From Diploptera punctata (lineage: Eukaryota; Arthropoda; Insecta; Blattodea; Blaberidae), in assembly GCA_030220185.1 (NCBI GenBank), contig JASPKZ010007797.1, positions 2,772,001 to 2,836,000 on the forward strand: a stretch of 64,000 nt of DNA. Direction: 5' to 3'. The translations under genes were made by a program, and so were the position numbers. Positions 40,601 through 50,837 of this stretch are shown piece after piece (positions within the stretch are counted from its first letter, which is position 1; each line of letters starts with the position of its first letter). The notes under the pieces were generated by a model. That model had not been told where the DNA came from. It did no database searches and saw nothing but the letters and a program-made list of their open reading frames with translations.

Positions 40601-40643
40601 TGATACTGACGGTTTCAGACAATATCATGTCCCTCTTCAGTCA
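40601..40643 (-). ncRNA. Hammerhead-like motif, closed stem III
   Basis: Minus strand: TGA, CTGAAGA, stem II GGACA/TGTCT with loop TGATAT, GAA, ACC-GTC-AGT, A, TCA. Stem I is TGA/TCA. Stem III has one mismatch against the mirror copy. Confidence 0.72.
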
Positions 40644-40675
40644 TGGCTTCCACTGATGAAATTCTGTGAAAGCCA

Positions 40676-40718
40676 TGACTGAAGAGGGACATGATATTGT
40701 CTGAAACCATCGGTATCA
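40676..40718 (+). ncRNA. Hammerhead-like motif, closed stem III
   Basis: TGA, CTGAAGA (40679-40685), stem II GGACA/TGTCT, GAA, then a hairpin ACC-ATC-GGT forming stem III within one molecule, A at the cleavage site, and TCA pairing with TGA. Every core position fits. Unlike the others, this copy does not need dimer formation, so it is the best candidate for self-cleavage as a monomer. In frame it encodes A-M-T-E-E-G-H-D-I-V-stop. Confidence 0.78.
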
Positions 40719-40878
40719 AAGAAATTTGAAAATATGTGAGGTGAGTCGATGAAAATACGTTCTCCACTCACTATTAATGATATAACCTCATAATGTTTAC
40801 TTCCCAATATTAATTTAAATATAAATTTTTCTCTTTACCATTTGATTACAATAATTTAGTTGTGTACTTTAATATACG

Positions 40879-41175
40879 GGGCACGCCGTGGCGTAGTGGT
40901 TAAGGCACTGCACTACAAGCCAGAAGGTTGAGGGTTCAAGTCCCGTTGGGGTCAGGATTTTTAAATTGACATAAACCTTCTGGCGGCACTATGGCCCTAG
41001 TGTCGACTCAGCCTCTAATGGAAATGAGTACCAGATGCTTGTTCTGGGGGTAAGGCGGCCATCATGTAGGGCTGACATCAAGTGCTGATTGTCCAGGAAA
41101 AGTGGGAGCCTTAACCTCCTTCTACCCCAAGGGCCTCATGAGGCCTGTAGTGGGATTACTTTACTTTACTTTTAC
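40879..41175 (+). mobile_element. SINE family B copy
   Basis: The head GGGGCACGCCGTGGCGTAGT, B box GGGTTCAAGTCCCGT, and the body and end as in 33503-33810. Confidence 0.88.
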
Positions 41176-41419
41176 TTTAATATACTTATTTCTATCATAG
41201 TAACAGCTTTAGCTTCTTAATATTAATTTAACCATAGTAGTCTCTTTGTCTCGGTTATGTCTGTGACTGTTCCTTCAATTTTCACCATATGTCAGATCAT
41301 TTGATTAGGAATGTCTTGTAGCTTATATATTCCGGAGCTTTTTCTCCAGAAGTCCATCTCTAGGGCTAGCAGATAGTGTTAATTTATTTGTATTAGTTCC
41401 CCTATTTCAGAGCCATATC

Positions 41420-42242
41420 TAGTCATCATCATCCTCTTATCACGTCCTCCTTTCGGAAGGTCAATTCCAAATACACCTCCAACCATCTCTTTCTTCCCAT
41501 GTGTTGCTTCTTAGTTCTTCCTAGTAGCATCCTCTCTCTTGTAGACTTTTCTTCACTTGGTTAATCCATCTTTTTCATGGTCTACCTCATGATCGTTTTC
41601 CTTGTATCTTGAGATTTAACAGTCTTTATGATAGTGTTTCCTTTTCCATTCTTTTTAAATGTCCAAACCATTTTTGTCTATTATTTTTCTCTATATCTAT
41701 TGTTAATTTTTCTACACTTAATGTCTCATTGATTTTGTCATTCCTTATTCTATTATCTCTTATTGTTTTATGTACCATTCCACATAAGAATTTCATTTCT
41801 GTAGTGTGTATTCTGCTCAAGTCCTTCTTTTTATATGTCCAAGTCTCAGCTGCATACGTTAGAACTGGTTTTAAATAAGTTTTATACATTGCCATTTTAC
41901 TCTTGGTGGGTATATCTTTATTCCAGATTAATTGTTTAGTTAAATTATAGACTTTTAAACTTTTCTCTATTCTTTTACTGATTTCAGTCTGTATTTTCCC
42001 ATTTGCATTTATCGCCGTTCCTAAATATGTCAATTTTTCCACTTTCTGTAGATTTATGCCTGATAACTTAATATTCCAATCATCATTTTGGTTTCTACAT
42101 ATTTTCATGACTGCCATTTTCTCAATATTTATTTTTAAACCATATTCTTCTGAAACTGTTTTCCAATGTTCAAGTCTGTGATCCATATCTAGGTGTAGCC
42201 ATAAATCTTCTAATATTTTGATTAATTGACACATCTTCATTA
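41420..42242 (-). pseudogene. LINE 3' fragment, type 3
   Basis: A 204-codon open frame (42240-41626) contains DHRLEHWKTVSEEYGLKINI, VEKLTYLGTAINANGKIQTE, KTYLKPVLTYAAETWTYKKK and RQKWFGHLKRMEKE. This is the region following the reverse transcriptase palm in a non-LTR element. It continues in another frame to a (GAT)n-like tail near 41420. The longest open LINE frame in the window and perhaps the youngest of its type. Confidence 0.85.
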
Positions 42243-42990
42243 TACTAATTCCAAGCTAAATTCCATTTGTACTGTAAACAAACTTGCATAAGGTATTATT
42301 TCTATTGGGGGAACCGTGGTGCTACTTTTACCCGTCATATGACTGAATTATGTACGGAACTGTCATCGATAAAAACACTGCTCTTAGGCAACATCATATA
42401 TTACAGGAAATAAGACTGAATATAAGATAAGATGCTACCAATAATTAGGAGATACTTCCTTCACTTATTTAATTTTTACCTGGAAATTTTAATTGTAACA
42501 TTCTTAATCTTGAGGCTAGAAAGGGCAATTTTTTAATTGGGAAAACATACTTTGGGAATCACAAATATAGATAGTTGCTTAAAATTTGGATGGATCTTTT
42601 CATTGCAAGAAGAATAGTATCAATTCAGAGTATTTTCATCAATGAAAAATGAAAAAAATTAAAAGTTATTTGTAATTGTAAGCAATTTATTTCAATTATT
42701 TGTTGAAAAAGTCTTATATAGTATGTTTGGTTAATTAATGGACTCTGCCTGCCACAAATTTTAAACCATAATCACGTCACACTGTAGGAGAAGAGCCACC
42801 TGCTGCTTCAAAATTATGACTATCACAAAACATTGCACGATGAAAGAGTCAATTTTGTTATCTTTCATAGCAGTAATAAAATCAATAACAAAATATATTA
42901 CAATTATTTTATCTACGATAAGCTGAATAATAAAATAACTGTTGTACAATACCTTAATCAAAATCCAAGAATGGAGCTGTGCATATTTAA
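42243..42990. other. Stretch without recognised features
   Basis: AT-rich sequence with no recognised repeat, RNA gene or exon. Confidence 0.5.
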
Positions 42991-43275
42991 TAAAATTAAA
43001 ATGAGTTGTACATCATCTCACCTCATACACTCTGTGTTCTTCACAGTGCAAGACCACGGTTTCAGGATCAGTTGTTACTGTTTTCAGTCATATTTTCAAC
43101 TGTGAATTTTTTCCTTCACCATCATCTTCTAAACTGACGTCTACTGTTGATTTGATGAACTTTGAGATTAAATCTTGCTTGCCAGGAATTTCAAAATTCA
43201 GCAATTGCAGCTCATAGTTTATTAGAGAATCATAAAATTGAAAAAGAAACTAAAGTTTTAAATATTTTATGAAGA
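42990..43275. mobile_element. PLE fragments, inverted
   Basis: The minus part has CATCTCACCTCATACACTCT and a decayed hammerhead near 43040-43088 (CTGAAAA core, GAAACCGTGGTC). At 43195-43265 it switches to a plus-strand piece with ATTGCAGCTCATAGTTTATT, as in 19715-19765. Confidence 0.65.
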
Positions 43276-43499
43276 GGTTAAATAATTGTGTACCCTTTCC
43301 TCGAAGGGAAAAATTTTAAATTTTCCCAGGTGAAGTCCATTAACTCACCAAACACGCTGCACTGTACTCATTATGTTGAAATCTTACATTTCAGTTCCTG
43401 AAAAATCACTTCCTAATAATTACAATGACATGAAATAAAAAAAAAATCAGATATAAATTCTTAATTATACAATTGCTTCGATGATGTTATTATTCAATT

Positions 43500-43840
43500 C
43501 ATACATCTCAAAGATGGATAAATTATATTTGAAGAGAAAAATATATGCTCAGACCGGTGTATGAACACAAGACCTTTTACTTTCTATGCAAATGCTCTAC
43601 CAACTGAGTTATCTGAGAAACTCCAATCTAAATGCAAATTTTTCTCTTATATACATTGTTAATTCCCAAGAGCCAAATGCTATGAAATCTGAGAAACTCC
43701 AATCTAAATGCAAACTTTTCTCTTATATACACTGTAAATAAGAGTAGAGTAGTTGGTAGAGCATTCATATAGAAAGCGAAAGGTCCTGGGTTCAAACCCT
43801 GGTCTGAGCATATATTTTTCTCTTCAAATATAATATACTA
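43500..43840. mobile_element. Inverted pair of tRNA-like elements, one truncated
   Basis: The minus core is at about 43547-43620. The plus part has only TAGTTGGTAGAGCATTC, the B box GGGTTCAAACCCTGG and TTTTTCTCTT. A duplicated AAACTCCAATCTAAATGCAA lies between them. Confidence 0.7.
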
Positions 43841-44145
43841 TTGCTTAATTAAATTATTTTTAAGTATGTGAAATCTTAGCTCAGTATTAATGTTGGTTTG
43901 TTCTTGAACATGTTTTGATTAGTCTTCTAATCATCTTCAGCATCATAGCCAGCCTGGTTGGATTTATGTTGTAAACCCTGGATCCAACCAGTCTGGCCAT
44001 GATGCTGAAGATGATTAAAAGACTAATTGAAACATGTTCAAGAACAAATCAACATTAATATTGAGGTAAGATTTCACAAACTCAAAATAATTTAATTAAA
44101 AGAAAACCTCAAAATATTACTTCCTAAAATAAAACATACAATTGC
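43840..44145. mobile_element. PLE palindrome with two hammerhead motifs
   Basis: Arms TAGCTCAGTATTAATGTTGG, TTCTTGAACATGTTTTGATT and mirrors. The right end is AACCTCAAAATATTACTTCC. Here the inner TTGAGGT and the outer ACCTCAA both differ from the usual TATGAGGT/ACCTCATA and remain complementary. Confidence 0.82.
44003..44040 (+). ncRNA. Hammerhead-like motif
   Basis: TG, CTGAAGA (44005-44011), stem II GATTA/TAATT with loop AAAGAC-like bases, GAA, self-complementary ACATGT, T, CA pairing with TG. Core intact. In frame it reads D-A-E-D-D-stop. The mirror copy (about 43905-43942, minus) has AAA for GAA. Confidence 0.7.
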
Positions 44146-44504
44146 TTTTTAATTTATGTTAAATTTGTACAGTTATATACATATGAATGTAAAGTAGTAC
44201 ATAATCATGATTGGAATATATATTTCAGTATTTTTGTACATTAGGCTAAAGATATTCATATTACCTGACACTTTTTCATATTTAATTTGAATTTTTTAAT
44301 TATTTTCTTATTTAGGTATTGTAGCTCAAATGTGTACATATTGTCGCGGGAATAAGTGGATAGGATTCAGATGGAATTTCTTTAAATAAACATCACATGT
44401 CTACAACAAAATTCCAAATTCACTTTATTTATTTCACAGAATTTCACTGATTCTTCACAATTAATTTGCTGATTATTATCAGTCTCTTGCTTCACAATTT
44501 ATTT

Positions 44505-45125
44505 GTCTTGTGAACTTTTAAACTTTTGAAACAATTAGAGAAGCCTTTGAAATTAGCAGTTTGGGAAAATATATACATTCCATCCATCCATAGTAATTCT
44601 GCCCGAGGGCAGGTCCTTCACTGTAATCATAGCACTTTCATGCTATGCTTTGCAGCTTTACTAGGGAATTGTAGGTGTGGTAGCTTTCTGTTGCTTTCCA
44701 CACCGGTGAAGGATGATGATGATAATGATGATGATGGCCATATGATTTCAGGGACCGTTTGGGCCTTAAAAGTTTTCCTGACATTTATTTTAGGTGAGGA
44801 AAAGCCCCGAAAAAAACCTCACCCAGAAAAACTGTCCTGATCAGGGATCGAACCCGGGTCCGCTGCGTGACAAGGCAGTATGCTACCTCAAGACCACAAA
44901 GAACAAATATAGATACATGAATTTTCAAGTTCTCTGTGAGAAAAATTGAATCTCCGAGTTCATAGAATTGACACTAGATAGTGATTAGAAAGATGGTGGT
45001 AACAGCCAAAATTTCATCAGTTTGAGTTTGACCGAAGATGAAGGCAAAGGCCTTTGAAACTGGTATCATGAAAATACGGAACTTTATGAGGTGAGATATA
45101 AAAACATTTTTATCCAACTCAATTA
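44505..45125 (+). pseudogene. PLE endonuclease end split by SINE C
   Basis: LLKQLEKPLKLAVWENIYI is encoded before 44580 and resumes as KNKYRYMNF after 44899. The frame later reaches a SLTEDEGKGL-like stretch that overlaps a decayed hammerhead (CCGAAGA, stem II AAGGC/GCCTT, GAAACTGGTATC) at 45026-45071. The family end TTTATGAGGTGAGAT follows. Confidence 0.75.
44580..44898 (-). mobile_element. SINE family C copy
   Basis: Full-length match to 21802-22151, with tail CCATCCATCC at 44580, the (GATGAT)n body and a tRNA-like head ending near 44895. The duplication flanking it is not clear. Confidence 0.85.
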
Positions 45126-45424
45126 TAGATTTTATTTTGTTATATTATATAATTTATATTAAATTTTGGATGCTCTACATCGATATAATTCAAGATGATA
45201 TTGATAACAACTGAGGTAGTGTAGCCTGCAGACATGTACCAACATTCCCCTATGTTGCCAACACTGTTCTAACAACAATTTATAATTATCTTCACATGTT
45301 TCATAATATTTATATCACATCTTTTAGATTATTTTTATCTAAACTTCTAATTTATTTTTTCCTACCAAGAAATATGTATATACATTCTACAATAGTAATT
45401 TGTATGCATTTTTTTTTATTTACA
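45126..45424. other. Stretch without recognised features
   Basis: AT-rich, no feature recognised. Confidence 0.4.
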
Positions 45425-46235
45425 ACTAGCATACCTGACAGACATTGTCTTGCCCGAACGTTCAAATCTCATGTCATGGCCAGATTATAAAAAATATGTT
45501 ACTTTTCTACCATAAAATTTGCTAATTAAGACATAATTAGATATTATTAAATAATTCATAGTCAAATATGGGAAATAACCTTTTGAGAGTCATAATGTTG
45601 GTTGAAAATGGGAGGGATGTTCTTCTTGAACACCGCAGTTCCCATGTTTAAGAAAACATAAATTATGAGGTAAGATAATAAATTATTCATTATTATATAA
45701 GTTTGCAAAAAAATCTCTCAGAGCCACTTGTGGCTCAAGAAGTGTGCATGATGACGTCACATTATTGTCATTCAAAATATGTCGATAATGCAGATGACTA
45801 CACATCTGAGATAAAAAAAGTAACCCGATTGCAGCGCTACCTACTGCATCCAATTAAATCATCCAAGGACCCACTCAAACAGACACAAAAAAATCATCAA
45901 ATTTGGTCAGTCTTTAAGCAATTTTTAATTTAAGATTTCAAGTAAACCTCCACTTCTAATTGTCGTATTTCACTCATTTTTGGACAATACATATCTCGGT
46001 TTATTTTAATAGGATATACTAAGTTTCGTTGTGAAACATTGAAAATTGTAATCGCTAGAGCAATTTTTCAATTTTCACTTCAGATGAACTCCTACACCTA
46101 TTGGTTTTAGAGGGCCCAATTGTGAATCTAAACCATCGAGGGACCCAATCAGACACACACAAAAATTTTTATCAAAATTGGTCCAGTCATTTAAGAGGAG
46201 TTCAGTGATAAACACAAGTACCGAAGAATTATATA
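45425..46235. repeat. Dispersed repeat with an internal duplication and a PLE piece
   Basis: Begins ACTAGCATACCTGACAGACA and GCCCGAACGTTC, like the tandem units at 16745. Two related segments, near 45830-45940 and 46095-46225, share AGGGACCCAATCAGACACAC-type sequence and GGTCAGTC. PLE-end sequence (TTGAAAATGGGAGGGATG, AATTATGAGGTAAGAT) interrupts it at 45590-45690. Confidence 0.55.
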
Positions 46236-46685
46236 TACTCATATAAAGATTAGTGCCATCTGTGCTACAATCCCATTTATTTATATTATTTTCAATTGCT
46301 ATAAACATTGTACTTATATTCCTGGCCATTAGATAAATATGGTACCTTACACCATCCCTGAAGTCCTTCAAACTAGTATGACACTGCACAATACATTCAC
46401 TCTCATTAAAGAATGAAAGTACTGGTACTGAATCTGTCAATTGTCAATGCTGAAAGCCTAGCACTAACTGTATATAAACATAAATGTAATATATAATGTC
46501 AATTTTTTGAATGTGAGAATGCACTGGTACGCTTGTCACAAAACTGTGACATGTATGTGTATGGTTATCAACATGACTTCAGAGGTTGTTGCAACAAAAT
46601 TCTTCAAAATAAATAATGTTTGAATCTAGCCAGTGTAAAACATTTATTCTATGTTTGTCTATATGCATACATCCCTACATGGGAC
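46236..46685. other. Stretch without recognised features
   Basis: No repeat family or convincing exon was recognised. A 121-codon minus frame at 46075-46440 has no visible domain. Confidence 0.4.
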
Positions 46686-46689
46686 AAGG

Positions 46690-47575
46690 GTAGTTTATTA
46701 AATATATGTAGGAAATAACACTATGAGGTTTCTTTTAAATAATGAGTTGGTTGTTTTGACTCATTTCAAATTTATTTTTTATTTTTTTAAATTTTAATTT
46801 TTTTTATACAGATCTAGGTTTTGTCGCTATTGCACGACATTGTCGATACTTCCAACTGTCCAACTGCGGTTGTCCATCCTGTATTCCTGTGTTGATTTTT
46901 GTTCCCTCTGCCGGCTGACCGATAAATTTACAAATCAAATTTTTCTTTTTCTCCAGGAATTTCAAAATTCATGGTTTTCTTTTTATTCTTGCAGATGTAA
47001 ATTTTCTCCCAAATTGTAATCCGGCTGTTTCAGTAATTTGGCCTTAGTTTAAATTCTATGTTTTTCTGACCATGCACGTGCAGCTATTGCAGATTTTCTA
47101 TTTCTCCATTTTTAACATTTCTATGGTGTTCTTTCAATACAGAATTCTTATTTTATGTATTTATTGTTCTTAAATACAAGATTGAAAGAACACCTTAGAA
47201 ATGTTAAAAATGGAGAAATAAAAAAAATCTGCAATAGCTGCAAGTGCATGCTCAGAAAAACACAGAATAGAAATAAATGCCAAATTATTGAAACAGTTAG
47301 ATAAATCTAAGGAACTCATAATTTGGGAGAATATTTACATCTGAAAGAATAAGAAGAAAACCATGAATTTTGTAATTCCTTGAGAAAAATAAAAATAAAA
47401 TTGATTTGGAAGTTCATTGGTCAGCTAGCAGAGGAAGCAGAAATCAACTCACAGGATGGACAACCGCAAAACGACGGTTAGAAACATCGACAATGTCATG
47501 CAAAAGCGACGAACCTAGGTCTGCATTAAAATTAAGAAATATGAGATGAATCAAAATAAACAATTAATAATTGTA
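46690..47575. mobile_element. Large PLE inverted dimer
   Basis: Left end ATGTAGGAAATAACACTATG. Arms include GCAGACATAGGTTT-like and GTTTTTCTGACCATGCACGT and mirrors. Both encode decayed endonuclease pieces (RLKEHLRNVKNGEI). The junction at 47145-47180 lies near GATTGAAAGAACACC, the same part of the gene as in 37745-38690. Confidence 0.78.
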
Positions 47576-47829
47576 GGGAGCTTACTTTAACCAATTTAGT
47601 AATTTATTTACATTATTGAAGAGATTTTTATTTTTTATTTTATTTATTTTTTTCAATTTCTTGTTCAGGCAAGAATATTTTCGGCTACTCTATTGTAAGG
47701 AGTCCACATATACTCATTTTATTCTATTAGGTGAGCAAAATGGGCGAGTTAGTGTTCATCAGATTAGTTTACAGTTTATTGGATAATCTGGCGCACTTTA
47801 AGAAAAAAATTGGATATTTTTAATAAATA

Positions 47830-48808
47830 AGGCAGGCCTGTTACATCTTATGTCATAAAAAGTTGAGTTCTTTTGGATATATTTTTTTTTAATTTAGGAA
47901 AACTTCTATCACTCACCTCATATTCTTTTTTATACTAGTTTCGGAACTTTACACTTCAGTTCCATCTTCAGTAATTTCGTGACTTTTCTGTCGTCTTAAA
48001 GAGCAGCCTCTTGCTCCCTCTGTTGGTAGACTGAAAAACCTTGATATCAAGTAATTTTCCTCAGGAATTTCAATGTTCATTAATTTCTCCGTTTTGTTTT
48101 TTTGAATGTAGATTTTTTCCCAAACAGTGAGTTCTTTGGGTTTTTCTTTTTGTTTTAATAATTTAGCCTTCTTTTCAATAAGATGTTTTTCCGACCATGC
48201 ATGGACAGCTACTGCAGATTTTTCTACTTCCCCTTTCTTTACATTCCTGAGATGTTCTTTCACTCTGGTTTTCAAATTTATCTTTAGTTTTTCATATGTA
48301 GACTTTCTCACATTCTTCGCATTTAATCTGATAAATCCCTGATTTGTTTTCTTCTTCTATTTTTTCATTTTTGTTAGATCTAATTAATCTAATGATGCTA
48401 TAGTTATTTTTCAATGCCAACCTTATGTTGAAATTAAAAAAAAAATTTAAACTTATGGTGCTTCAATGGATGATATGTGAATTTCTTAAATTTTATATCT
48501 TCTTCTTTTTCTTTTAGAAGAGTGCTTTGTTTAATGAATTTTTGTTTTTTGAACTTTTTATTTTCTTGTGTATTATTCTTTCTACAAACCTATTCTTTGT
48601 AGTCAGGTTGATTGTGTTCTTTTTCATAATTTTCTTTGTTCATAGTTATGTTCACTAATCTATGTGTCAAACTATTGAAAACTACTTTTTTGTGAGCTAT
48701 GTGATTGAAACCTGGAGCTTTTATATAGTTTTTTATATGTGTCTTTTTTCTGTATATTCCATTTCTTCATTCCTTCTTAATATCTAAAAATGGTATTTCT
48801 CTATTCTC
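47830..48808 (-). pseudogene. PLE 3' half: reverse transcriptase end, linker, GIY-YIG, hammerhead
   Basis: On the minus strand, 48800-48480 encodes REIPFLDIKKE, NGIYRKKTHIKNYIKAPGFN, HIAHKKVVFNSLTHRLVNI, which matches the region after the catalytic motif of PLE reverse transcriptases. After a shift come a linker and KIEEENKS, the GIY motif (shifted), then RVKEHLRNVKKGEVEKSAVA, KPKELTVWEKIYIQK and RFFSLPTEGARGCSL. The frame ends HEITEDGTEV-stop inside the hammerhead at 47931-47974. It is the longest colinear PLE segment here and has several frameshifts. Confidence 0.82.
47931..47974 (-). ncRNA. Hammerhead-like motif overlapping the PLE frame end
   Basis: Minus strand: TTA, CTGAAGA, stem II GGAACT/AGTTCC, GAAA, ACTAGT, A, TA. 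Core intact. The CTGAAGA core encodes T-E-D, and the TAA stop lies in the stem II loop. Confidence 0.75.
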
Positions 48809-48811
48809 TTT

Positions 48812-48850
48812 TGTACATGTTTCAATATGCCTGCATATCATCATCAGCTT
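48812..48850 (-). ncRNA. Hammerhead-like motif at a PLE-PLE junction
   Basis: Minus strand: CTGATGA, then TG, stem II ATATGC/GCATAT with a two-base loop, TGAA, self-complementary ACATGT, A, C. The core is canonical. The upstream side (48851-48905) is the 3' end of another PLE copy and the downstream side is reverse transcriptase sequence, so the motif lies between two tandem PLE segments. In frame it reads A-D-D-D-M-Q-A-Y-stop. Confidence 0.72.
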
Positions 48851-48904
48851 GTTCAGACTGTTGAATTTTACGTTGTCGGCCCTGAATGCCGATTCCCACT
48901 CCAT

Positions 48905-49204
48905 CTAGAATCATCATCATCATAGTCCATTCACGAATTTAGGCCATATGTTGACCTGTTTTGGTCTCAATAGAAACACCATCCAAAAGTGTTTTGAATG
49001 GATGTCCTGGTCTTCTTCCTGCAGGTTGATAGCTTAACATTTGTTTGGGTATCCTGTATCTTCCATCCGATGAACATGTTGCATCCATCTTGACTTATAA
49101 TCAGAAATTATGTTTTTTAAAGGCTCCATGTATAATTCTTCTAAGATGTTTTAATTTCTTTTATGATCTAGTAGTGTGTATCCTGCAGCCATACAAAGGT
49201 ATCT
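48905..49204 (-). pseudogene. LINE tail
   Basis: Minus strand: (GAT)n tail near 48905, with remnants of a KKTRTSIQNTFGW-like C terminus. Truncated. Confidence 0.55.
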
Positions 49205-49455
49205 CATATCATGAATTTTGAAATTCCCGGGGAAAGGGATTTGATTTGCAAGTTCTTCGGCTCACCAAAAGATGGAGTGGGAGTCGACATCCTGGGTCGA
49301 CAGCATAAAATTCAAAATTATGCACAAGCTGTAAGATGATATACAAGGCATATTGAAACAAGTCAAATGAAACACAAATATTTATGAGGTAAGATGTACC
49401 AGATTCACATTATTTATTAAGAAAAACCTCATAATGTTACTTCCTATTGTAATTT
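49205..49455 (+). mobile_element. PLE 3' end
   Basis: Contains ATGAATTTTGAAATTCCCGG, GGTCGACAGCATAAAATTC, a decayed hammerhead near 49330-49365 (CTGTAAGA, GAAACAAG), TTATGAGGTAAGATG and the end ACCTCATAATGTTACTTCCT. Confidence 0.72.
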
Positions 49456-49479
49456 ATTAATTGGATATTTTGTTTAAAC

Positions 49480-50035
49480 AGTTACTGGTATAGGTGGGCT
49501 CCTGGCATCATCGTCACTGATGCAACAACTCATTCCTGAATCCTGGCCTCCTCAAGGAGCCTCCTCCAATTAGCTCAGTCTTGTGTCTCTCTCTACCAAT
49601 TTCTCAATCCCAACTCTCTAGCATCTCCATCCTCCTCTTCCTTTCATCTTAGTTTCGGTCTTCCTCTTTTTCTTCTACCTTCTGGTTGAGTGGGTCATAT
49701 CCTGCCCTGCCCATCGTAGTCTGGTTAATTTAATGAATTTACTAATTTCCGCATCTTTGAATAATGCATACAAAACTCCTGATTATAGTGTTTTCGCCAG
49801 ACACCATTCTCACATATAAGGCCATACACCCTCCTCAATATTTTTCTTTCAAAACATTGTAGAGTGCATTCATTGTTTTTCCCCATTATCCGTGTTTCAC
49901 ATCCATATATCATATAGTCTTGTATAGTAATATCTTTACAGATCTTGACAAGACTTGACTTTTCATATTTTTTAAAAGCCCATGGGACTCCTGCCATAGA
50001 ATCACCAAATTTTCTATTCAAAAAAATGATTTATT
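49480..50035 (-). pseudogene. LINE 3' fragment
   Basis: A 98-codon frame contains YMIYGCETRIMGKNNECTLQ and FERKILRRVYGLICENGVWR. It is related to 52385-53095. Confidence 0.72.
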
Positions 50036-50064
50036 GATCAATCTGAGTGTATAAAATGACATAT

Positions 50065-50240
50065 AACATTATAATTTAGTTACACTTATTTCCATACAGA
50101 TGTCAGCATGACAAGTGCTTCAAAGAAACATGCACAAGGCAACTAAATATTAGTTAGGTGGAAAGGGGCAATCAAATTTTGCTCAGAGGTTATAATTTAG
50201 GCTTAAGGTTCTTGTATGAGTTTCTGTAGTGTGTGGAAAA
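50065..50240 (-). mobile_element. SINE family D remnant
   Basis: Shares TTAGTTACACTTATTTCCAT, TTGCTCAGAGG and ATTTAGGCTTAAGGTTCTTG with the D copies, without the tRNA head. Confidence 0.5.
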
Positions 50241-50687
50241 TTTCATCTGGAGTTTTTCGTTACTTGACCCCCAGAACAGGGACATGAAACTAGATGAAGA
50301 TGAAAAGGAGAAATGTAAGCTACGCGATCTTCATGTTCTCCCACTCAATGTTGAAAACTTGAGTCTCCTGTTTCACTGATTGACTCACAATGAACAAGTG
50401 TGCAATTAGGTGCTTTTTTTCAAAACCTAAAATCAAGACATTCATTCTGCTATAGTTACCTGATTTTCAGAAGCCATAACTAATTATTATAATATAAATT
50501 TATGATGTATGGATGCTGGTTTTAAAGGTAAAATATTTAGAATTTTAATTATTATGAGTTAGGCTCACTACTAATGAAATTCATTGTTAAAACCGTTGAG
50601 GTGGAGAGTCATAAAATGAAATAAGTTAAAATACCTTCTTAGGTAAAATCCGTAGTCCTCAACTTTTAAAATATGTAATCTTTATGC

Positions 50688-50725
50688 CTATAGGCCTTTC
50701 AGGACATCCGTCCCATCTTCAGCAG
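50688..50725 (-). ncRNA. Hammerhead-like motif
   Basis: Minus strand: CTG, CTGAAGA, stem II GGGAC/GTCCT with loop GGAT, GAA, AGGCCT, A, TAG closing with CTG through one wobble pair. Core intact. Confidence 0.75.
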
Positions 50726-50837
50726 TTCATTCTTCGCTATAGCATCCAGTATGATGTTTGATGCTGCTGGTCCTAATGTTGCTTTGTCCACACCAGCAGC
50801 ATCAAACATCATACTGGATGCTATAGCAAAGAATGAA

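Larger units (their letters stand above)
40540..40825. mobile_element. PLE palindrome with two hairpin-type hammerheads
   Basis: Arms CGACTCACCTCATATATTTT and mirror. The central axis is near 40660. The right end is AACCTCATAATGTTTACTTC. Each arm holds a hammerhead motif with its own closed stem III. Confidence 0.82.
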
